A DNA stretch of 64,000 bases from Bacillus xiapuensis (GTDB lineage Bacteria; Bacillota; Bacilli; Bacillales; Domibacillaceae). This document shows, piece after piece, positions 8,289 through 17,595 of this stretch (position 1 is the stretch's first letter; each line of letters starts with the position of its first letter). The DNA is taken from NCBI RefSeq assembly GCF_002797355.1, contig NZ_KZ454939.1, positions 1,273,828 to 1,337,827 of the forward strand, read 5' to 3'. The position numbers and the translations under genes are program-made. A model generated the notes under the pieces. The model worked only from the letters and a program-made list of their open reading frames with translations, did not search any database and was not told the DNA's origin.

Positions 8289-10379
8289 ATGGCAGAATAT
8301 CGGATAGAAGGCCTTTCCTGCGCCAATTGCGCGCGTGAAATGGAAGAAGAAATACAAAAGCTGCCGCATGGAAAGGATGCGAAAATATTATTCAATTCCA
8401 GTAAGCTTTCCCTCCCTGAAGAGGTGGATTTAGCGAAGGTTGAACGGATTTTGGCTTCTGACGGCGCCGCCATTATAAAGGATAGCCAGCAGCCTTCTTC
8501 AACAGACCGCCCAAGGAAAGAAATTGATTGGAGGATTCTTATTTTAATATCAGCGCTGCTGTTTACAGCCGCCCTCATAGGGCAGGATAGTCTGCCGTCA
8601 CCCGCTGTGATCGCTTTGTATTTGGCAGCAACGGCAATCAGCGGTTATCGCACCTTTATCAAAGGCATAAAGAACTTGTTTCGCTTTAAGTTCACCATCG
8701 ATACGCTCATGACGGTTGCGCTGATCGGGGCATTCAGCATCGGAGAATGGCGCGAGGGAACAATGGTCGCCATTCTGTTTGGCTTGAATGAATATTTAGA
8801 GGGACTCGGAATGGAAAAGGCCAGAAGTTCAATGGCCGCCCTGCTTGAAGTAGCGCCAAAAGAAGCGCTGGTCATCAGAGGCGGACAGGAGAAAAAGATC
8901 CCGATTTCAGAGCTTCGTATCGGGGATGCGGTTCTTGTGAAAGCCGGAGAAAAAATCCCTTCTGACGGCCGGATTACACATGGCAAAAGCTCTGTTAATG
9001 AAGCGGCACTTACAGGTGAGTCCATGCCCGTGGAGAAAGAAAAGGGAGACTTTGTTTATGGCGGAAGCATCAATAACGAAGGTACATTGAAAGTGGAAAT
9101 TACCAAGCTGTATCAAGATTCTTCCTTAGCGAAAATACTGCATCTGGTCGAAGAAGCCCAGGAGACGAAAACACCTACTGAATTGTTCATTAATCAATTT
9201 GCTAAATACTATACACCCGCCATTATGGTGATCGCCGCTCTCGTCATGCTGGTTCCGCCGCTGTTTCTTGGCGGTGATTGGAGTTCGTGGTTTTATCAAG
9301 GGCTGGCCGTATTGATTGTCGGCTGTCCATGCGCGCTCATTTTATCGTCGCCGATTGCGATTGTTTCCGGTATTACCCGCAATGCCAGAAACGGCATACT
9401 GGTCAAGGGAGGAACACATCTTGAGCAGCTGGGAAGAATCGAGACGATCGCTTTTGATAAAACGGGAACACTGACGAAAGGCGCTCCTCATGTAGAAAGA
9501 GCGATTGTGTATGAACCTGAGCTTTTTTATCAGGTTGCTGGTGCAATAGAAAAACATTCTTCCCATCCGCTCGCCAAAGCGGTGATGGAAGAAGTAGCGC
9601 AGTCCAATGTTTCCGTCGCCGAAGCAGAGGAAATTCAATCGGTAGCTGGTCAAGGGGTCACAGCGATTGTTGGCGGCACCCGATATTATTTAGGGAATGA
9701 AGGGATCCTGTCTCATCTTCAATTAGACGCTGGCGTCAAAGCGGATATAGAGGCATTGAAACATTCAGCCTATACACTAGTTGCTGCAGCAGATGACCAC
9801 AGAGTGCTGGGGATGTTTGGCATAGCTGATCAGATTCGCTCTGAAAGCCCTCAGCTGATCAAACAGCTGCAGGAAGCGGGGATTAAGCAAACGGTTATGC
9901 TGACAGGCGATCATGAGAAAACAGCTGAAAAAGTAGCCCAAAAAATCGGATTGACCGATTACGCTGCCGGACTATTGCCCGATGAAAAAGTGCAAAAAAT
10001 AAAAGAACTGACAAAGCAATCGGCGACAGCAATGGTAGGAGATGGAATCAACGATGCTCCCGCTCTCGCCACAGCAGATCTTGGCATTGCGATAGGCAAA
10101 GGAACGGACAGCGCGATCGAGACGGCGGATATTGTTTTAATGCAGGATCATTTAGGGCGACTTCCAGCAGCAATCGCCATTAGCAAGCGGGTGAATCGCA
10201 TCATTAAAAGCAATATTTTGCTTACTCTCGGATTAAAGCTAATCGCCCTGCTGCTAACCATTCCCGGCTGGCTTACTCTCTGGATTGCCATCTTGTCCGA
10301 TATGGGAGCGACAATTATCGTGACGCTGATCAGTTTGACTATTTTAGTGGAAACAAAGAAAGAAAAAGAGATATTGTGA
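8289..10379 (+). CDS. Heavy-metal P1B-type ATPase (Zn/Cd/Co exporter type)
   Basis: A 696-aa membrane ATPase. One N-terminal heavy-metal-associated domain carries GLSCANCA (about residues 8-15). About eight membrane helices follow, with CPC in VGCPCALILSSP (about 346), the phosphorylation motif DKTGTLTKG (about 390), the SSHPLA histidine (about 430) and GDGINDAPA (about 583). The last helices contain a Lys and a DMG motif, as in Zn/Cd/Pb-type pumps, and lack the Asn/Tyr and Met-Ser-Ser residues of copper pumps. The substrate is therefore inferred to be Zn2+/Cd2+/Co2+, exported at the cytoplasmic membrane. ATG at 8289 follows AAGGGG by eight bases. It is transcribed alone between sbcC and a terminator. 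Confidence 0.88.
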   Translation: MAEYRIEGLSCANCAREMEEEIQKLPHGKDAKILFNSSKLSLPEEVDLAKVERILASDGAAIIKDSQQPSSTDRPRKEIDWRILILISALLFTAALIGQDSLPSPAVIALYLAATAISGYRTFIKGIKNLFRFKFTIDTLMTVALIGAFSIGEWREGTMVAILFGLNEYLEGLGMEKARSSMAALLEVAPKEALVIRGGQEKKIPISELRIGDAVLVKAGEKIPSDGRITHGKSSVNEAALTGESMPVEKEKGDFVYGGSINNEGTLKVEITKLYQDSSLAKILHLVEEAQETKTPTELFINQFAKYYTPAIMVIAALVMLVPPLFLGGDWSSWFYQGLAVLIVGCPCALILSSPIAIVSGITRNARNGILVKGGTHLEQLGRIETIAFDKTGTLTKGAPHVERAIVYEPELFYQVAGAIEKHSSHPLAKAVMEEVAQSNVSVAEAEEIQSVAGQGVTAIVGGTRYYLGNEGILSHLQLDAGVKADIEALKHSAYTLVAAADDHRVLGMFGIADQIRSESPQLIKQLQEAGIKQTVMLTGDHEKTAEKVAQKIGLTDYAAGLLPDEKVQKIKELTKQSATAMVGDGINDAPALATADLGIAIGKGTDSAIETADIVLMQDHLGRLPAAIAISKRVNRIIKSNILLTLGLKLIALLLTIPGWLTLWIAILSDMGATIIVTLISLTILVETKKEKEIL

Positions 10380-10383
10380 TCAC

Positions 10384-10412
10384 AAGGCAGCGGGAAGAAG
10401 CTGCCTTTTTTG
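10384..10412 (+). terminator. Terminator after the P-type ATPase
   Basis: Stem AAGGCAGC/GCTGCCTT, loop GGGAAGAA, then a run of T. Confidence 0.85.
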
Positions 10413-10529
10413 GGGGAGACTGTTCATAAATTATTCAGAACCAGTATGGAAAAGACCGTTGTCAATTGAACTGGATTCCCCTACCATATAATTTATAATG
10501 GCTATTATATGTTCAGGGAGGGAAATTAG

Positions 10530-11120
10530 TTGAAGGTAACTCGCTCGATAATATGGATGGTGGCGGCTTCTGTTTTGCTTGTCATCGCTGGCTGCAGCAA
10601 CAGTGATTTTCAGGGAAATATGGATGTTGAGATGGAAGACTTTAGCCACGTGAACCAAGATAATAAAAAGGTGAGCCTGAAAGATTTGAAAGGGAAGGTC
10701 TGGGTAGCGGATCTCATTTTCACCAACTGCCGCACGGTTTGTCCGCCAATGACAAAGAATATGGCGGAGCTTCAGAAAAGGGTCAAAGAGGAAGGCATTA
10801 AAGATACTCATTTTGTATCGTTCAGCGTCGATCCCAAGAATGATACGCCAAAGAAATTAAAGCAATACATATCCTATTATAATGCTGATGAAAAAACTTG
10901 GGACTTGCTGACTGGATATGATGAGAAATATATTCGCGACTTTGCGGAGAAAAACTTTCAGACGCTTGCCGTGCCGGAGCCCGATTCAGATCAGGTGATG
11001 CATGGAACGAGCTTTTACTTAATCGATAAAACCGGAACAATCGTAAAAAGCTATAATGGAAACGAGGATGTTCCTTTTGATGAAATCGTCTTAGATATCA
11101 AACAATTAACTGAGGAATAA
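10530..11120 (+). CDS. SCO1/SenC/PrrC family copper lipoprotein
   Basis: A 196-aa lipoprotein: charged N-terminus, hydrophobic segment and lipobox VIAGC, predicted to be lipidated at about Cys22. The thioredoxin-like SCO domain keeps the copper-binding CxxxC as NCRTVCPP (Cys67 and Cys71) and the distal His in VMHGTSF (about residue 157). Proteins of this family deliver Cu to the CuA site of cytochrome c oxidase on the outer membrane face; B. subtilis YpmQ is the model. The start is TTG, supported by AGGGAGGG at 10515-10522. It is flanked by terminators on both sides, so it is a single-gene unit. Confidence 0.9.
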   Translation: MKVTRSIIWMVAASVLLVIAGCSNSDFQGNMDVEMEDFSHVNQDNKKVSLKDLKGKVWVADLIFTNCRTVCPPMTKNMAELQKRVKEEGIKDTHFVSFSVDPKNDTPKKLKQYISYYNADEKTWDLLTGYDEKYIRDFAEKNFQTLAVPEPDSDQVMHGTSFYLIDKTGTIVKSYNGNEDVPFDEIVLDIKQLTEE

Positions 11121-11127
11121 GCGGCAG

Positions 11128-11172
11128 CTGCCTGTTAGGCCCGTTTGTGGTCTGTTAGCAGGCAGTTTTTTT
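11128..11172 (+). terminator. Terminator after the SCO1-like gene
   Basis: Outer stem CTGCCTG/CAGGCAG with a partly paired 24-base interior (AGGCC/GGTCT), followed by TTTTTTT. Confidence 0.85.
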
Positions 11173-11270
11173 GCATTCTCTTTCTCATCTATTGCGGATG
11201 TTTTTTAATGAAAAAAATAAAATCAAGACTTGACATTTTAATTTTTTACAAAAAATTCACATTTTTTTAA

Positions 11271-11299
11271 TTGCTATTTACATAATTTTTGTGTAAGAT
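11271..11299 (+). promoter_or_regulatory. Sigma-A promoter of the small Cys-rich protein
   Basis: TTGCTA (11271-11276) and TAAGAT (11294-11299) are separated by 17 bases in very A/T-rich sequence, 44 bases before the start codon. Confidence 0.55.
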
Positions 11300-11342
11300 A
11301 TAGGTACAGAAACTTCTGAATATTCAACAAGGGGTGAAGACA

Positions 11343-11522
11343 ATGAACTATGGAGTATATAAGTTTGGCTCTTTTAACAAAGTCAAATGTGAATGCGGGT
11401 GGGAAGGCTTGCGAGCGGATCTGAAAAAAGCTCAAGTGGTCCTCGAGCAAACGAAATGCGGCTCTATTTTAGATGCAGAAGATGTCTATGTCTGCCCTAA
11501 CTGCAATTCCAGAAAGTATTAA
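11343..11522 (+). CDS. Small zinc-ribbon-like protein, function unknown
   Basis: A 59-aa protein not recognised as a named family. Cysteines sit as CECGW near the N-terminus (about residues 16-18), one alone mid-protein (TKCGS) and as CPNC near the C-terminus (about 51-54). The CxC ... CxxC arrangement suggests one bound zinc. ATG at 11343 is taken because AAGGGGTGAAG ends just before it; a GTG three codons further up overlaps that ribosome site. It has its own promoter-like hexamers and a strong terminator, so it is probably expressed on its own. Any function would be a guess. Confidence 0.65.
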   Translation: MNYGVYKFGSFNKVKCECGWEGLRADLKKAQVVLEQTKCGSILDAEDVYVCPNCNSRKY

Positions 11523-11615
11523 TTCCTCGAGTTACCTATCTTCAAGTATCCCATTCCCATTTGCCTACACACCTTTTTATTCGTCTGCTTATTTCTAATT
11601 TATTTTCATTCTATC

Positions 11616-11654
11616 AAAACGGAGATCCTGCTTTTGCGGCAGGCTCCGTTTTTC
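11616..11654 (+). terminator. Terminator after the small Cys-rich gene
   Basis: Two stacked stems, AACGGAG/CTCCGTT and CCTGC/GCAGG, around a TTTTGC loop, then TTTTT. Confidence 0.85.
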
Positions 11655-12080
11655 ATTTGGACTGCTTCAAATGAATGCCAATCGGAGGAAGGAAAAAGCT
11701 CCTAGCAAAAGGAAAGGCGGATGCAGCTGACGGAAAGCGGCGGTCGCCTGCCTGCTTAAATAGGACGAACTTCTTGAGCTTTCGGGGCTATCTACAGAAT
11801 GGTGACATCCGCCTCAAAAATATTTTCTCTCAATTACGTCCATATAAATATAGAGTTATAGTCAAAGATGGCGAATTGAGAGTTCATACTTTGATTGAAA
11901 CGAAAAAATTTTATCATAACCAAACGCACCTCCGCTTTCGGGGGCGAGGAAGCTTGCAAATGAATCGTACCAGCTGCAATAAAGGGAATTAATTTCCCCT
12001 GCAGCTTCATTCGGCATATTTCTTTTATTTCGCAACAAAAACTGCTGATGTATAATAGAGAGAAGGTGGGAGGAATGGCG
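11655..12080. other. Intergenic stretch without a supported gene
   Basis: An open frame of 105 codons (11675-11992) crosses here but has no ribosome site, and its composition is arginine-rich and unlike a protein. An imperfect hairpin, AGCTGCA ... TGCAGCT with inner GGGAA/TTCCC, lies at 11972-12006, before the DUF1284 gene. Nothing else is supported. Confidence 0.5.
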
Positions 12081-12509
12081 ATGTTAATAAAAATAAGAGG
12101 CCATCATCTTTTATGCGTTCACGGATTTCAAGGAATGGGCTATAGTCCAGCGTTTATTGAGAAAATGCAAGAAATTGTGACAAAAATGAAGGATGAGCAA
12201 AGTGATTTCCGCATTGAAGTCGTGGCCGGCTTTGATGAGGCTTGTTGTTCTTGCCCCCATAAAGGGGAGTCTATCTGTGAAGCCTCCGAAGACTCTCAGA
12301 TGCAGGTCATGGGGTTTGATGAAAAGGTGATCCAGCACCTGGGTATCCATAAAAATAAGACCTATCTCAAGTCTGAATTAATAGAGCGTACGGCTGAAAG
12401 AACGGAGCCGGACGATTTGGAATATTTATGCGACGGCTGTTCCTGGCTCAGTGCCGGAGTTTGTAAAGACGGAATTCGCCGGCTTAAGCAAGCGCGGCAG
12501 GCAAGGTGA
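12081..12509 (+). CDS. DUF1284 family Cys-rich protein
   Basis: A 142-aa soluble protein beginning IRGHHLLCVHGFQGMGYS, the hallmark of DUF1284. Cysteines are grouped as CCSC ... C (about residues 50-62) and CDGC ... C (about 117-128). This has led to proposals of a metal or Fe-S site in the family, but no activity is established. ATG at 12081 stands seven bases after GGAGG; another ATG two codons upstream is almost on top of the ribosome site. It lies upstream of the adeR-like gene with about 80 bases between; any link to alanine metabolism is not evident. Confidence 0.8.
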   Translation: MLIKIRGHHLLCVHGFQGMGYSPAFIEKMQEIVTKMKDEQSDFRIEVVAGFDEACCSCPHKGESICEASEDSQMQVMGFDEKVIQHLGIHKNKTYLKSELIERTAERTEPDDLEYLCDGCSWLSAGVCKDGIRRLKQARQAR

Positions 12510-12593
12510 CACAAGGGACACTGGAGCGAGGGCTTTCGTCTTTCACCATTAGGATGTAATTAATCGATGAATGTAATGGAGGAACATAGGTAT

Positions 12594-13832
12594 ATGGTAA
12601 ACACAGCAGAGAATATCTTTGGGAGCGATTATGAATCGATCGAAGTGCTGGCTGATCTGATCAGTGAAAAACTGGAGTGCCCGATTACGATAGAGGATGC
12701 CAATCATCGTATTATTGCTTATAGTCGCCACGAAGATGAAGTGGATCCGGTAAGAATCGCAACAATTATGAGGAGAAAAGTGCCGGAGAATGTCATAAAC
12801 AGTCTGTGGAAGAGCGGCGCCATTCCCCAGTTATTTCAATCAGAGGAACCCATCATTATTCCTAGGATCGATCAAGTGGCGCTCGGGGAACGGGTGGCAA
12901 TTTCAGTCCGCAAGCAAAATGAAGTGGTCGGTTTTATTTGGGCGCATCCGAAGGAACCTTTTTCACAGGGGAAAATTTCTATTTTGCGGGAAGCTGCTAA
13001 GGCGGTTAAAAATCAATTGCTTCAGCATCAGAAACAACGGAAAGAAACAGAAAAAAACTATCAGGAGTTTTTTTGGAAGCTATTAACGGGTCATTTCTCT
13101 CGAATGAGAGAGATTGAGGGAATGAATGAACGGCATAAGTTAAACTTGAAAGGGCCGCTTTCTGTGATCATTTTTGACTTCCCGCAGCCGATTACCCCAT
13201 CATTAGAACGGCAAACGAATTATTTAGCTGAAACGATTCAGCAGCTGCAGATCATAGCCAGAACCTATGATAATACGCAAATGATCCTGTTAGTCAAGCT
13301 GTCAGAGGAGTCGCAGACTGGCTCGCTCACGCAATTCATCAACAGCTTCCTGCTAAAAATAAGTGAGCGCCAAAAAATCAACGGCATGGTATCGGGGGCT
13401 GGGAGCGTGGTCGATCAGCCGCTGTCGATCAGCCAAAGCTATCAGGAAGCATTATACGTGCTGAAGATAAAAAATCAATTTCCGCAAGCGACAGCACATA
13501 TCCATTGCTTTGAGCAGCTTGGAGTGTTTCAGTTCATCGAGGAGTTAGCCGCGATTCGCAAGCAGTCGGGCTTTAAAAATCCGATGATTGCGAAGTTAAA
13601 AGACTATGATCGCACCCATCACTCTAATTTACAGGAGACGATCTTTACATTTCTTCAGCATGACGGAAATATGAATGAAGCGGCTAAAGCTCTTCACATT
13701 CATGCAAACACACTGGCTTACCGCTTAAAGAGGATTTCTGACATCGCCAATATTAATTTAAAAGATGCGAATCAGAAAATTACCTTGTTTTTAGATTTAC
13801 TTATTGAACAATTAGAGAACAGTCATTTGTAA
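12594..13832 (+). CDS. adeR: PucR-type transcriptional activator, AdeR-like
   Basis: A 412-aa cytoplasmic regulator. An N-terminal sensory part carries a GAF-like pattern (DANHRIIAYSRHEDE, about residues 34-48). The PucR C-terminal helix-turn-helix follows, with GNMNEAAKALHIHANTLAYRLKRI at about 358-381. In B. subtilis AdeR (YukF) activates ald in the presence of alanine, and the adjacent ald gene here supports the same assignment. ATG at 12594 lies ten bases after GGAGGA; an ATG nine codons upstream has no ribosome site. The ligand-binding residues are not known to me. Confidence 0.85.
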   Translation: MVNTAENIFGSDYESIEVLADLISEKLECPITIEDANHRIIAYSRHEDEVDPVRIATIMRRKVPENVINSLWKSGAIPQLFQSEEPIIIPRIDQVALGERVAISVRKQNEVVGFIWAHPKEPFSQGKISILREAAKAVKNQLLQHQKQRKETEKNYQEFFWKLLTGHFSRMREIEGMNERHKLNLKGPLSVIIFDFPQPITPSLERQTNYLAETIQQLQIIARTYDNTQMILLVKLSEESQTGSLTQFINSFLLKISERQKINGMVSGAGSVVDQPLSISQSYQEALYVLKIKNQFPQATAHIHCFEQLGVFQFIEELAAIRKQSGFKNPMIAKLKDYDRTHHSNLQETIFTFLQHDGNMNEAAKALHIHANTLAYRLKRISDIANINLKDANQKITLFLDLLIEQLENSHL

Positions 13833-13935
13833 AATTGCACAAAAACATCCCCCTTATTTTTAAATTTGAAATGATGAAATATTGTTTAAATTGTCATACT
13901 ATAAAGATATATTCAGGAATAGGGGGATGTTATTT

Positions 13936-15048
13936 ATGATTATTGGGGTTCCAACAGAAATTAAGAACAACGAAAACCGTGTTGCGATTACTCCTGCGGG
14001 GGTTGTTACGCTAGTAAATGAAGGCCACAAAGTGCTTGTGCAAAAGGATGCAGGAATTGGAAGCGGTTTCACTGATGAGGAATATGAGAAAGCCGGAGCT
14101 GAGCTTATCCCATCGGCAGAAGAGGTCTGGGGTCGAGCTGAAATGGTTTTGAAAGTCAAAGAGCCTCTTGAATCGGAATACTCTTACTTTCGCAACGATT
14201 TGTTGCTTTTCACCTATCTTCATTTAGCGGCTGAACCAGAGCTGACGAAAGCGCTTGTGGATCATCAAGTAACAGGTGTTGCTTATGAAACGGTTTCCGT
14301 TAATCGCACACTCCCTCTTCTTTCTCCAATGAGCGAAGTGGCTGGACGCATGGCCGCACAAATCGGCGCTCAATTTTTAGAAAAGAACAACGGTGGCAAA
14401 GGGGTGCTTCTTGGAGGAGTTCCGGGAGTAAGAAAAAGCAAAGTTACCATCATCGGCGGCGGAATGGTGGGAACAAATGCCGCAAAAATTGCGTCGGGTC
14501 TTGGTGCTGAAGTCACAATTATTGATGTAAATGCAGATCGGCTTCGGCAATTAGAAGATCTATTTGGTTCAAGCGCACAAACCTTAATGTCCAACCCTTT
14601 CAATATTGCAGAAGCGGTCAAAGAATCGGATCTGGTAATCGGAGCCGTGCTCATTCCAGGAGCGAAAGCACCGAAGCTTGTCACAGAGGAAATGGTCAAG
14701 ATGATGACCCCGGGCTCAGTTGTGGTGGATGTCGCAGTCGACCAAGGAGGCATATTTGAAACGGTTGACCGAATTACAACGCATGATCAGCCAACGTACG
14801 AAAAGCATGGCGTTGTTCATTATGCGGTTGCGAATATGCCTGGTGCCGTTCCGCGCACGTCAACGGTCGCTTTAACAAATGTCACGATTCCATACGCTTT
14901 GCAAATCGCTAATAAAGGTTTGGAAAAAGCGATCGCTGATCACGCCGGCCTAAGGCTCGGAGTCAATACATTTAAAGGGCATGTTACTTATCAAGCAGTT
15001 GCGGATGATTTAGGATATGAATACAAGACCGTCGAAGAGCTTATCTAA
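13936..15048 (+). CDS. ald: Alanine dehydrogenase
   Basis: A 370-aa NAD-dependent enzyme converting L-alanine to pyruvate and ammonium. It serves in alanine catabolism and, in spore formers, in sporulation and germination. Typical features are the N-terminal [18 protein letters not shown] (with the substrate-binding Arg and nearby Lys), the active-site region around TYLHLAAE (about residue 93), and the Rossmann glycines in [12 protein letters not shown] (about 172). ATG at 13936 follows AGGGGG by nine bases; a longer frame upstream has no ribosome site. The promoter region has no good -35, in keeping with an activator such as the neighbouring AdeR. It ends at a strong terminator. Confidence 0.97.
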   Translation: MIIGVPTEIKNNENRVAITPAGVVTLVNEGHKVLVQKDAGIGSGFTDEEYEKAGAELIPSAEEVWGRAEMVLKVKEPLESEYSYFRNDLLLFTYLHLAAEPELTKALVDHQVTGVAYETVSVNRTLPLLSPMSEVAGRMAAQIGAQFLEKNNGGKGVLLGGVPGVRKSKVTIIGGGMVGTNAAKIASGLGAEVTIIDVNADRLRQLEDLFGSSAQTLMSNPFNIAEAVKESDLVIGAVLIPGAKAPKLVTEEMVKMMTPGSVVVDVAVDQGGIFETVDRITTHDQPTYEKHGVVHYAVANMPGAVPRTSTVALTNVTIPYALQIANKGLEKAIADHAGLRLGVNTFKGHVTYQAVADDLGYEYKTVEELI

Positions 15049-15054
15049 TATTAC

Positions 15055-15086
15055 AAACCTCGTCATATAATGACGAGGTTTTTTTA
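15055..15086 (+). terminator. Terminator after ald
   Basis: Eleven-base stem AACCTCGTCAT/ATGACGAGGTT with loop ATA, then seven T. Confidence 0.92.
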
Positions 15087-15089
15087 GCA

Positions 15090-15159
15090 GGTTTACAAAC
15101 CTAACAATTGGTTTAACTATAGAATATAGAAAAGTATCGGCAAAAAATTATGCTATAAT
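15090..15159 (+). promoter_or_regulatory. Operator-like repeats and extended -10 promoter
   Basis: AGGTTT-AC-AAACCT starts at about 15089, and AAACC ... GGTTT overlaps it and extends to about 15114, giving three alternating half-sites. An extended -10, TG-C-TATAAT, follows at 15151-15159 without a clear -35. The arrangement suggests a regulated promoter for the downstream leader ORF and membrane-anchored protein. Confidence 0.45.
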
Positions 15160-15183
15160 CGCCGCAAGTGAGAGAGGAAAAAG

Positions 15184-15240
15184 ATGACGTCTATTAGCGG
15201 ATTCCACAAAAATCCCTCATTCTCAATTTTTTTAAAATAA
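15184..15240 (+). CDS. Possible 18-residue leader peptide
   Basis: GAGAGGAAAAAG precedes ATG at 15184, and 18 codons follow before TAA. The peptide begins MTSISGFHKNPS and ends in a Phe/Ile/Leu/Lys stretch. It begins about 20 bases after the probable transcription start of the extended -10 promoter, and 114 bases before the next gene. Short ORFs of this size arise by chance, so this is only a candidate. Confidence 0.3.
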   Translation: MTSISGFHKNPSFSIFLK

Positions 15241-15353
15241 GCAAAACTTTTTCTCGGTTCTCACGTATAAACAGATAGAGCATTATGCTAAAAGAATAAA
15301 TTGCCGAATTAGATATGTACATAGAGTACCCTGTGAAGGAGGGATGGAAAAGC

Positions 15354-15884
15354 ATGTCATTGGCGAAGGTACCATATAGACGGTTATGCATCATCTTGCT
15401 TAGTTGTGTGTTATTAGCTTTTGTTTTGACCGCCTATGGGAACTGGAAGGAAGAAAAGGAACGGGCTTCTTATGTGAATCAAATGGAGCGGATTTATACA
15501 ATGATGGAAGATAATTCCCAGAAAGCGCAGCAGATTGCATTAAGCAATGGTGTTCAAGGGGTGGCGATCAGCCAACAGGGAAAAGGGGTCGTTGCAGACA
15601 AAAGCAACTCATTTGCTAATTATAAAAGCAGCGAGATGATCGATAAGCTGCAAAAGAAAACAGAGCAATGCCGCCAGCTCCTGATCCAATTGCCCAAGCC
15701 GCCTCAATCGATGGCTTCTGCTTATTCGGCTTTATTAGACGCCCATATATCCTACAAACAATATGTGAAGCTCATTCTGACATCCTCAAATTCATCTGAT
15801 TCTTTTATAAAGGAAGAAGAAAAATTAAAGGGTGATTTAAAAAAACGTTTAGGCAAGCTCAAGCAAATGATTAAGCAAGTGTAG
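15354..15884 (+). CDS. Membrane-anchored extracytoplasmic protein, function unknown
   Basis: A 176-aa protein with a basic N-terminus and a single hydrophobic segment (about residues 9-28) that acts as an uncleaved anchor or signal. A helical, Gln/Lys/Ser-rich outside domain follows. I do not recognise the family. There is one Cys in the membrane segment, without a lipobox, and one in the domain. GGAGGG ends ten bases before ATG 15354. It is preceded by a 190-base leader with operator-like repeats, and is convergent with the acetate transporter genes. Confidence 0.7.
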   Translation: MSLAKVPYRRLCIILLSCVLLAFVLTAYGNWKEEKERASYVNQMERIYTMMEDNSQKAQQIALSNGVQGVAISQQGKGVVADKSNSFANYKSSEMIDKLQKKTEQCRQLLIQLPKPPQSMASAYSALLDAHISYKQYVKLILTSSNSSDSFIKEEEKLKGDLKKRLGKLKQMIKQV

Positions 15885-16068
15885 CCATAGAAGCTGCAGA
15901 CAGAAAGGATGGGAGAAGCAAAAGAGTAATGGCATGAGATTGGGCAAATGGAGGCCAATCCCGCGCGGCCTTATGATGTTGGAGAACGAAAACTCGAGAA
16001 AAGGCCACTTCTCAAGAAAGAAATGGCCGGTTGTGTAAAGCATGGTGCCATCTAAGCTGACTACAAGA

Positions 16069-17595
16069 TTATTCCTTCAGTCCGGTGTTGGCTTTGACGG
16101 TTACTTCGGCAAACTTCCGGACATCGCTTTTCGCGGAAAGCACCGTGCCGATATATCCTGCTAAAAATCCGGCTGGAATCGATACAATAGCAGGATTTGT
16201 TAATGGAAAGAGCGGTTCGCCGGCAAAGATTGCTGTACCTTCTGGCCCTAACACATTCGGACTGATCACTACTAGCAATAAGGAGCTTAATAGGCCAGTG
16301 CTCATGGCCGCCATTGCGCCTGCTGTATTAAATCTTCTCCAGTAAATGGTATAAATAATCACCGGGAGGTTTGCGCTTGCTGCGACACAAAAGGCCAGAG
16401 AGACAAGGAAAGCGACATTCATAGTTTGAGCAAATAGAGCAAGGGCAATCGACAGCGCGGCGACGCTTATGGAGGCAAAGCGAGCCGCCAGCATTTGCTC
16501 TTTTTCTGTAGCGCGGCCTTTTTTGATGATCTCGCTGTAAACATCATGAGCGAAAGCGGATGCGCCAGAAAGGACCAGACCGGCAACTACTGCCAGGATG
16601 GTGGCGAAGGCGACAGCAGAAACAAAAGACATCAGCATATCTCCGCCGAGAGCTTGAGCAAGCAGCGGAGCCGCCATATTACCTGCTTCATTCGCCCCGA
16701 TAATCTCTTTTGATCCCACAAAGGCAGCTGCGCCGAAACCTAAAAAGATCGTTAAGATATAGAAGATGCCTACGACCCAGGTAGCTACGACAACGGAGCT
16801 TCTTGCAGTTTTGGCATCCTTTACTGTGAAAAAGCGCATCAGGATATGAGGCAGCCCTGCAGTTCCGAGTACGAGGGCCATCGTTATCGATAACGTGTCC
16901 ATTGGATTTGTGTATTGGACGCCCGGATGTAAGTACGCTTCCCCTAAAGGTGTGGCGGTTTTCATATGTGTGAACATATCAAAAATATTGAAATGGAACT
17001 TAACCAGCACGAGCAGCGATATGATCACGGTTCCAATCATAAGCAGAATTGCTTTGATGATTTGGACCCAGCTTGTCGCAGTCATGCCTCCAAACAGAAC
17101 ATAGATCGTCATCATCACGCCAACGATCAGAACAGCCAGCTCATAATCAATTCCCAGCAGCAGCTGAATCAGGGCGCCCGCTCCCACGAGCTGGGCAATC
17201 ATATAGAATATGACGATCGTAATGGTGCTGACTGCGGCTGCCGCCCGAATTTTCTTTTCGTCAAAGCGGGCGCTGATCATATCGGCCAGCGTGTACTTTC
17301 CTAGGTTTCGCAAAGGTTCGGCTACAATATAAAGAACGACAAGGTAAGCGACGAGGTAACCGAGACTGAAGAAAAATCCATCAAAGCCGTTGAGAGCAAT
17401 GGCTCCGGCGATACCGAGAAAAGAGGCGGCAGATAAATAATCTCCGGCGATGGCTAATCCGTTTTGCCATCCGGATAACCCGCCGCCGGCCGTGTAAAAT
17501 TCACTGGCCGTATTCGTCCTTTTGGCCGCCCAATAGGTGATGATCAAGGTTAATCCGACGATAGCGACGAAAAAAGTCAGCCCGATTGCGCTCAT
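16069..17595 (-). CDS. Cation/acetate symporter of the SSS family (ActP/YwcA type)
   Basis: A 508-aa sodium:solute symporter with about 13 membrane helices. Typical segments are TASEFYTAGGGLSGWQNGLAIAGDYLSAASFLG (about residues 29-61), LADMISARF (about 102) and SGASAFAHDVYSE (about 350). Its best-known relatives take up acetate and other short carboxylates with Na+ (E. coli ActP; B. subtilis YwcA by likeness). The start overlaps the stop of the DUF485 gene by four bases (ATGA), the usual operon arrangement. A cre-like site upstream implies carbon catabolite control. Confidence 0.9.
   Translation of the reverse strand: MSAIGLTFFVAIVGLTLIITYWAAKRTNTASEFYTAGGGLSGWQNGLAIAGDYLSAASFLGIAGAIALNGFDGFFFSLGYLVAYLVVLYIVAEPLRNLGKYTLADMISARFDEKKIRAAAAVSTITIVIFYMIAQLVGAGALIQLLLGIDYELAVLIVGVMMTIYVLFGGMTATSWVQIIKAILLMIGTVIISLLVLVKFHFNIFDMFTHMKTATPLGEAYLHPGVQYTNPMDTLSITMALVLGTAGLPHILMRFFTVKDAKTARSSVVVATWVVGIFYILTIFLGFGAAAFVGSKEIIGANEAGNMAAPLLAQALGGDMLMSFVSAVAFATILAVVAGLVLSGASAFAHDVYSEIIKKGRATEKEQMLAARFASISVAALSIALALFAQTMNVAFLVSLAFCVAASANLPVIIYTIYWRRFNTAGAMAAMSTGLLSSLLLVVISPNVLGPEGTAIFAGEPLFPLTNPAIVSIPAGFLAGYIGTVLSAKSDVRKFAEVTVKANTGLKE

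Noticed and set aside
11675-11992. 105-codon ORF between the Cys-rich gene and the DUF1284 gene
   Set aside because: No ribosome site, and its composition is unlike a folded protein.
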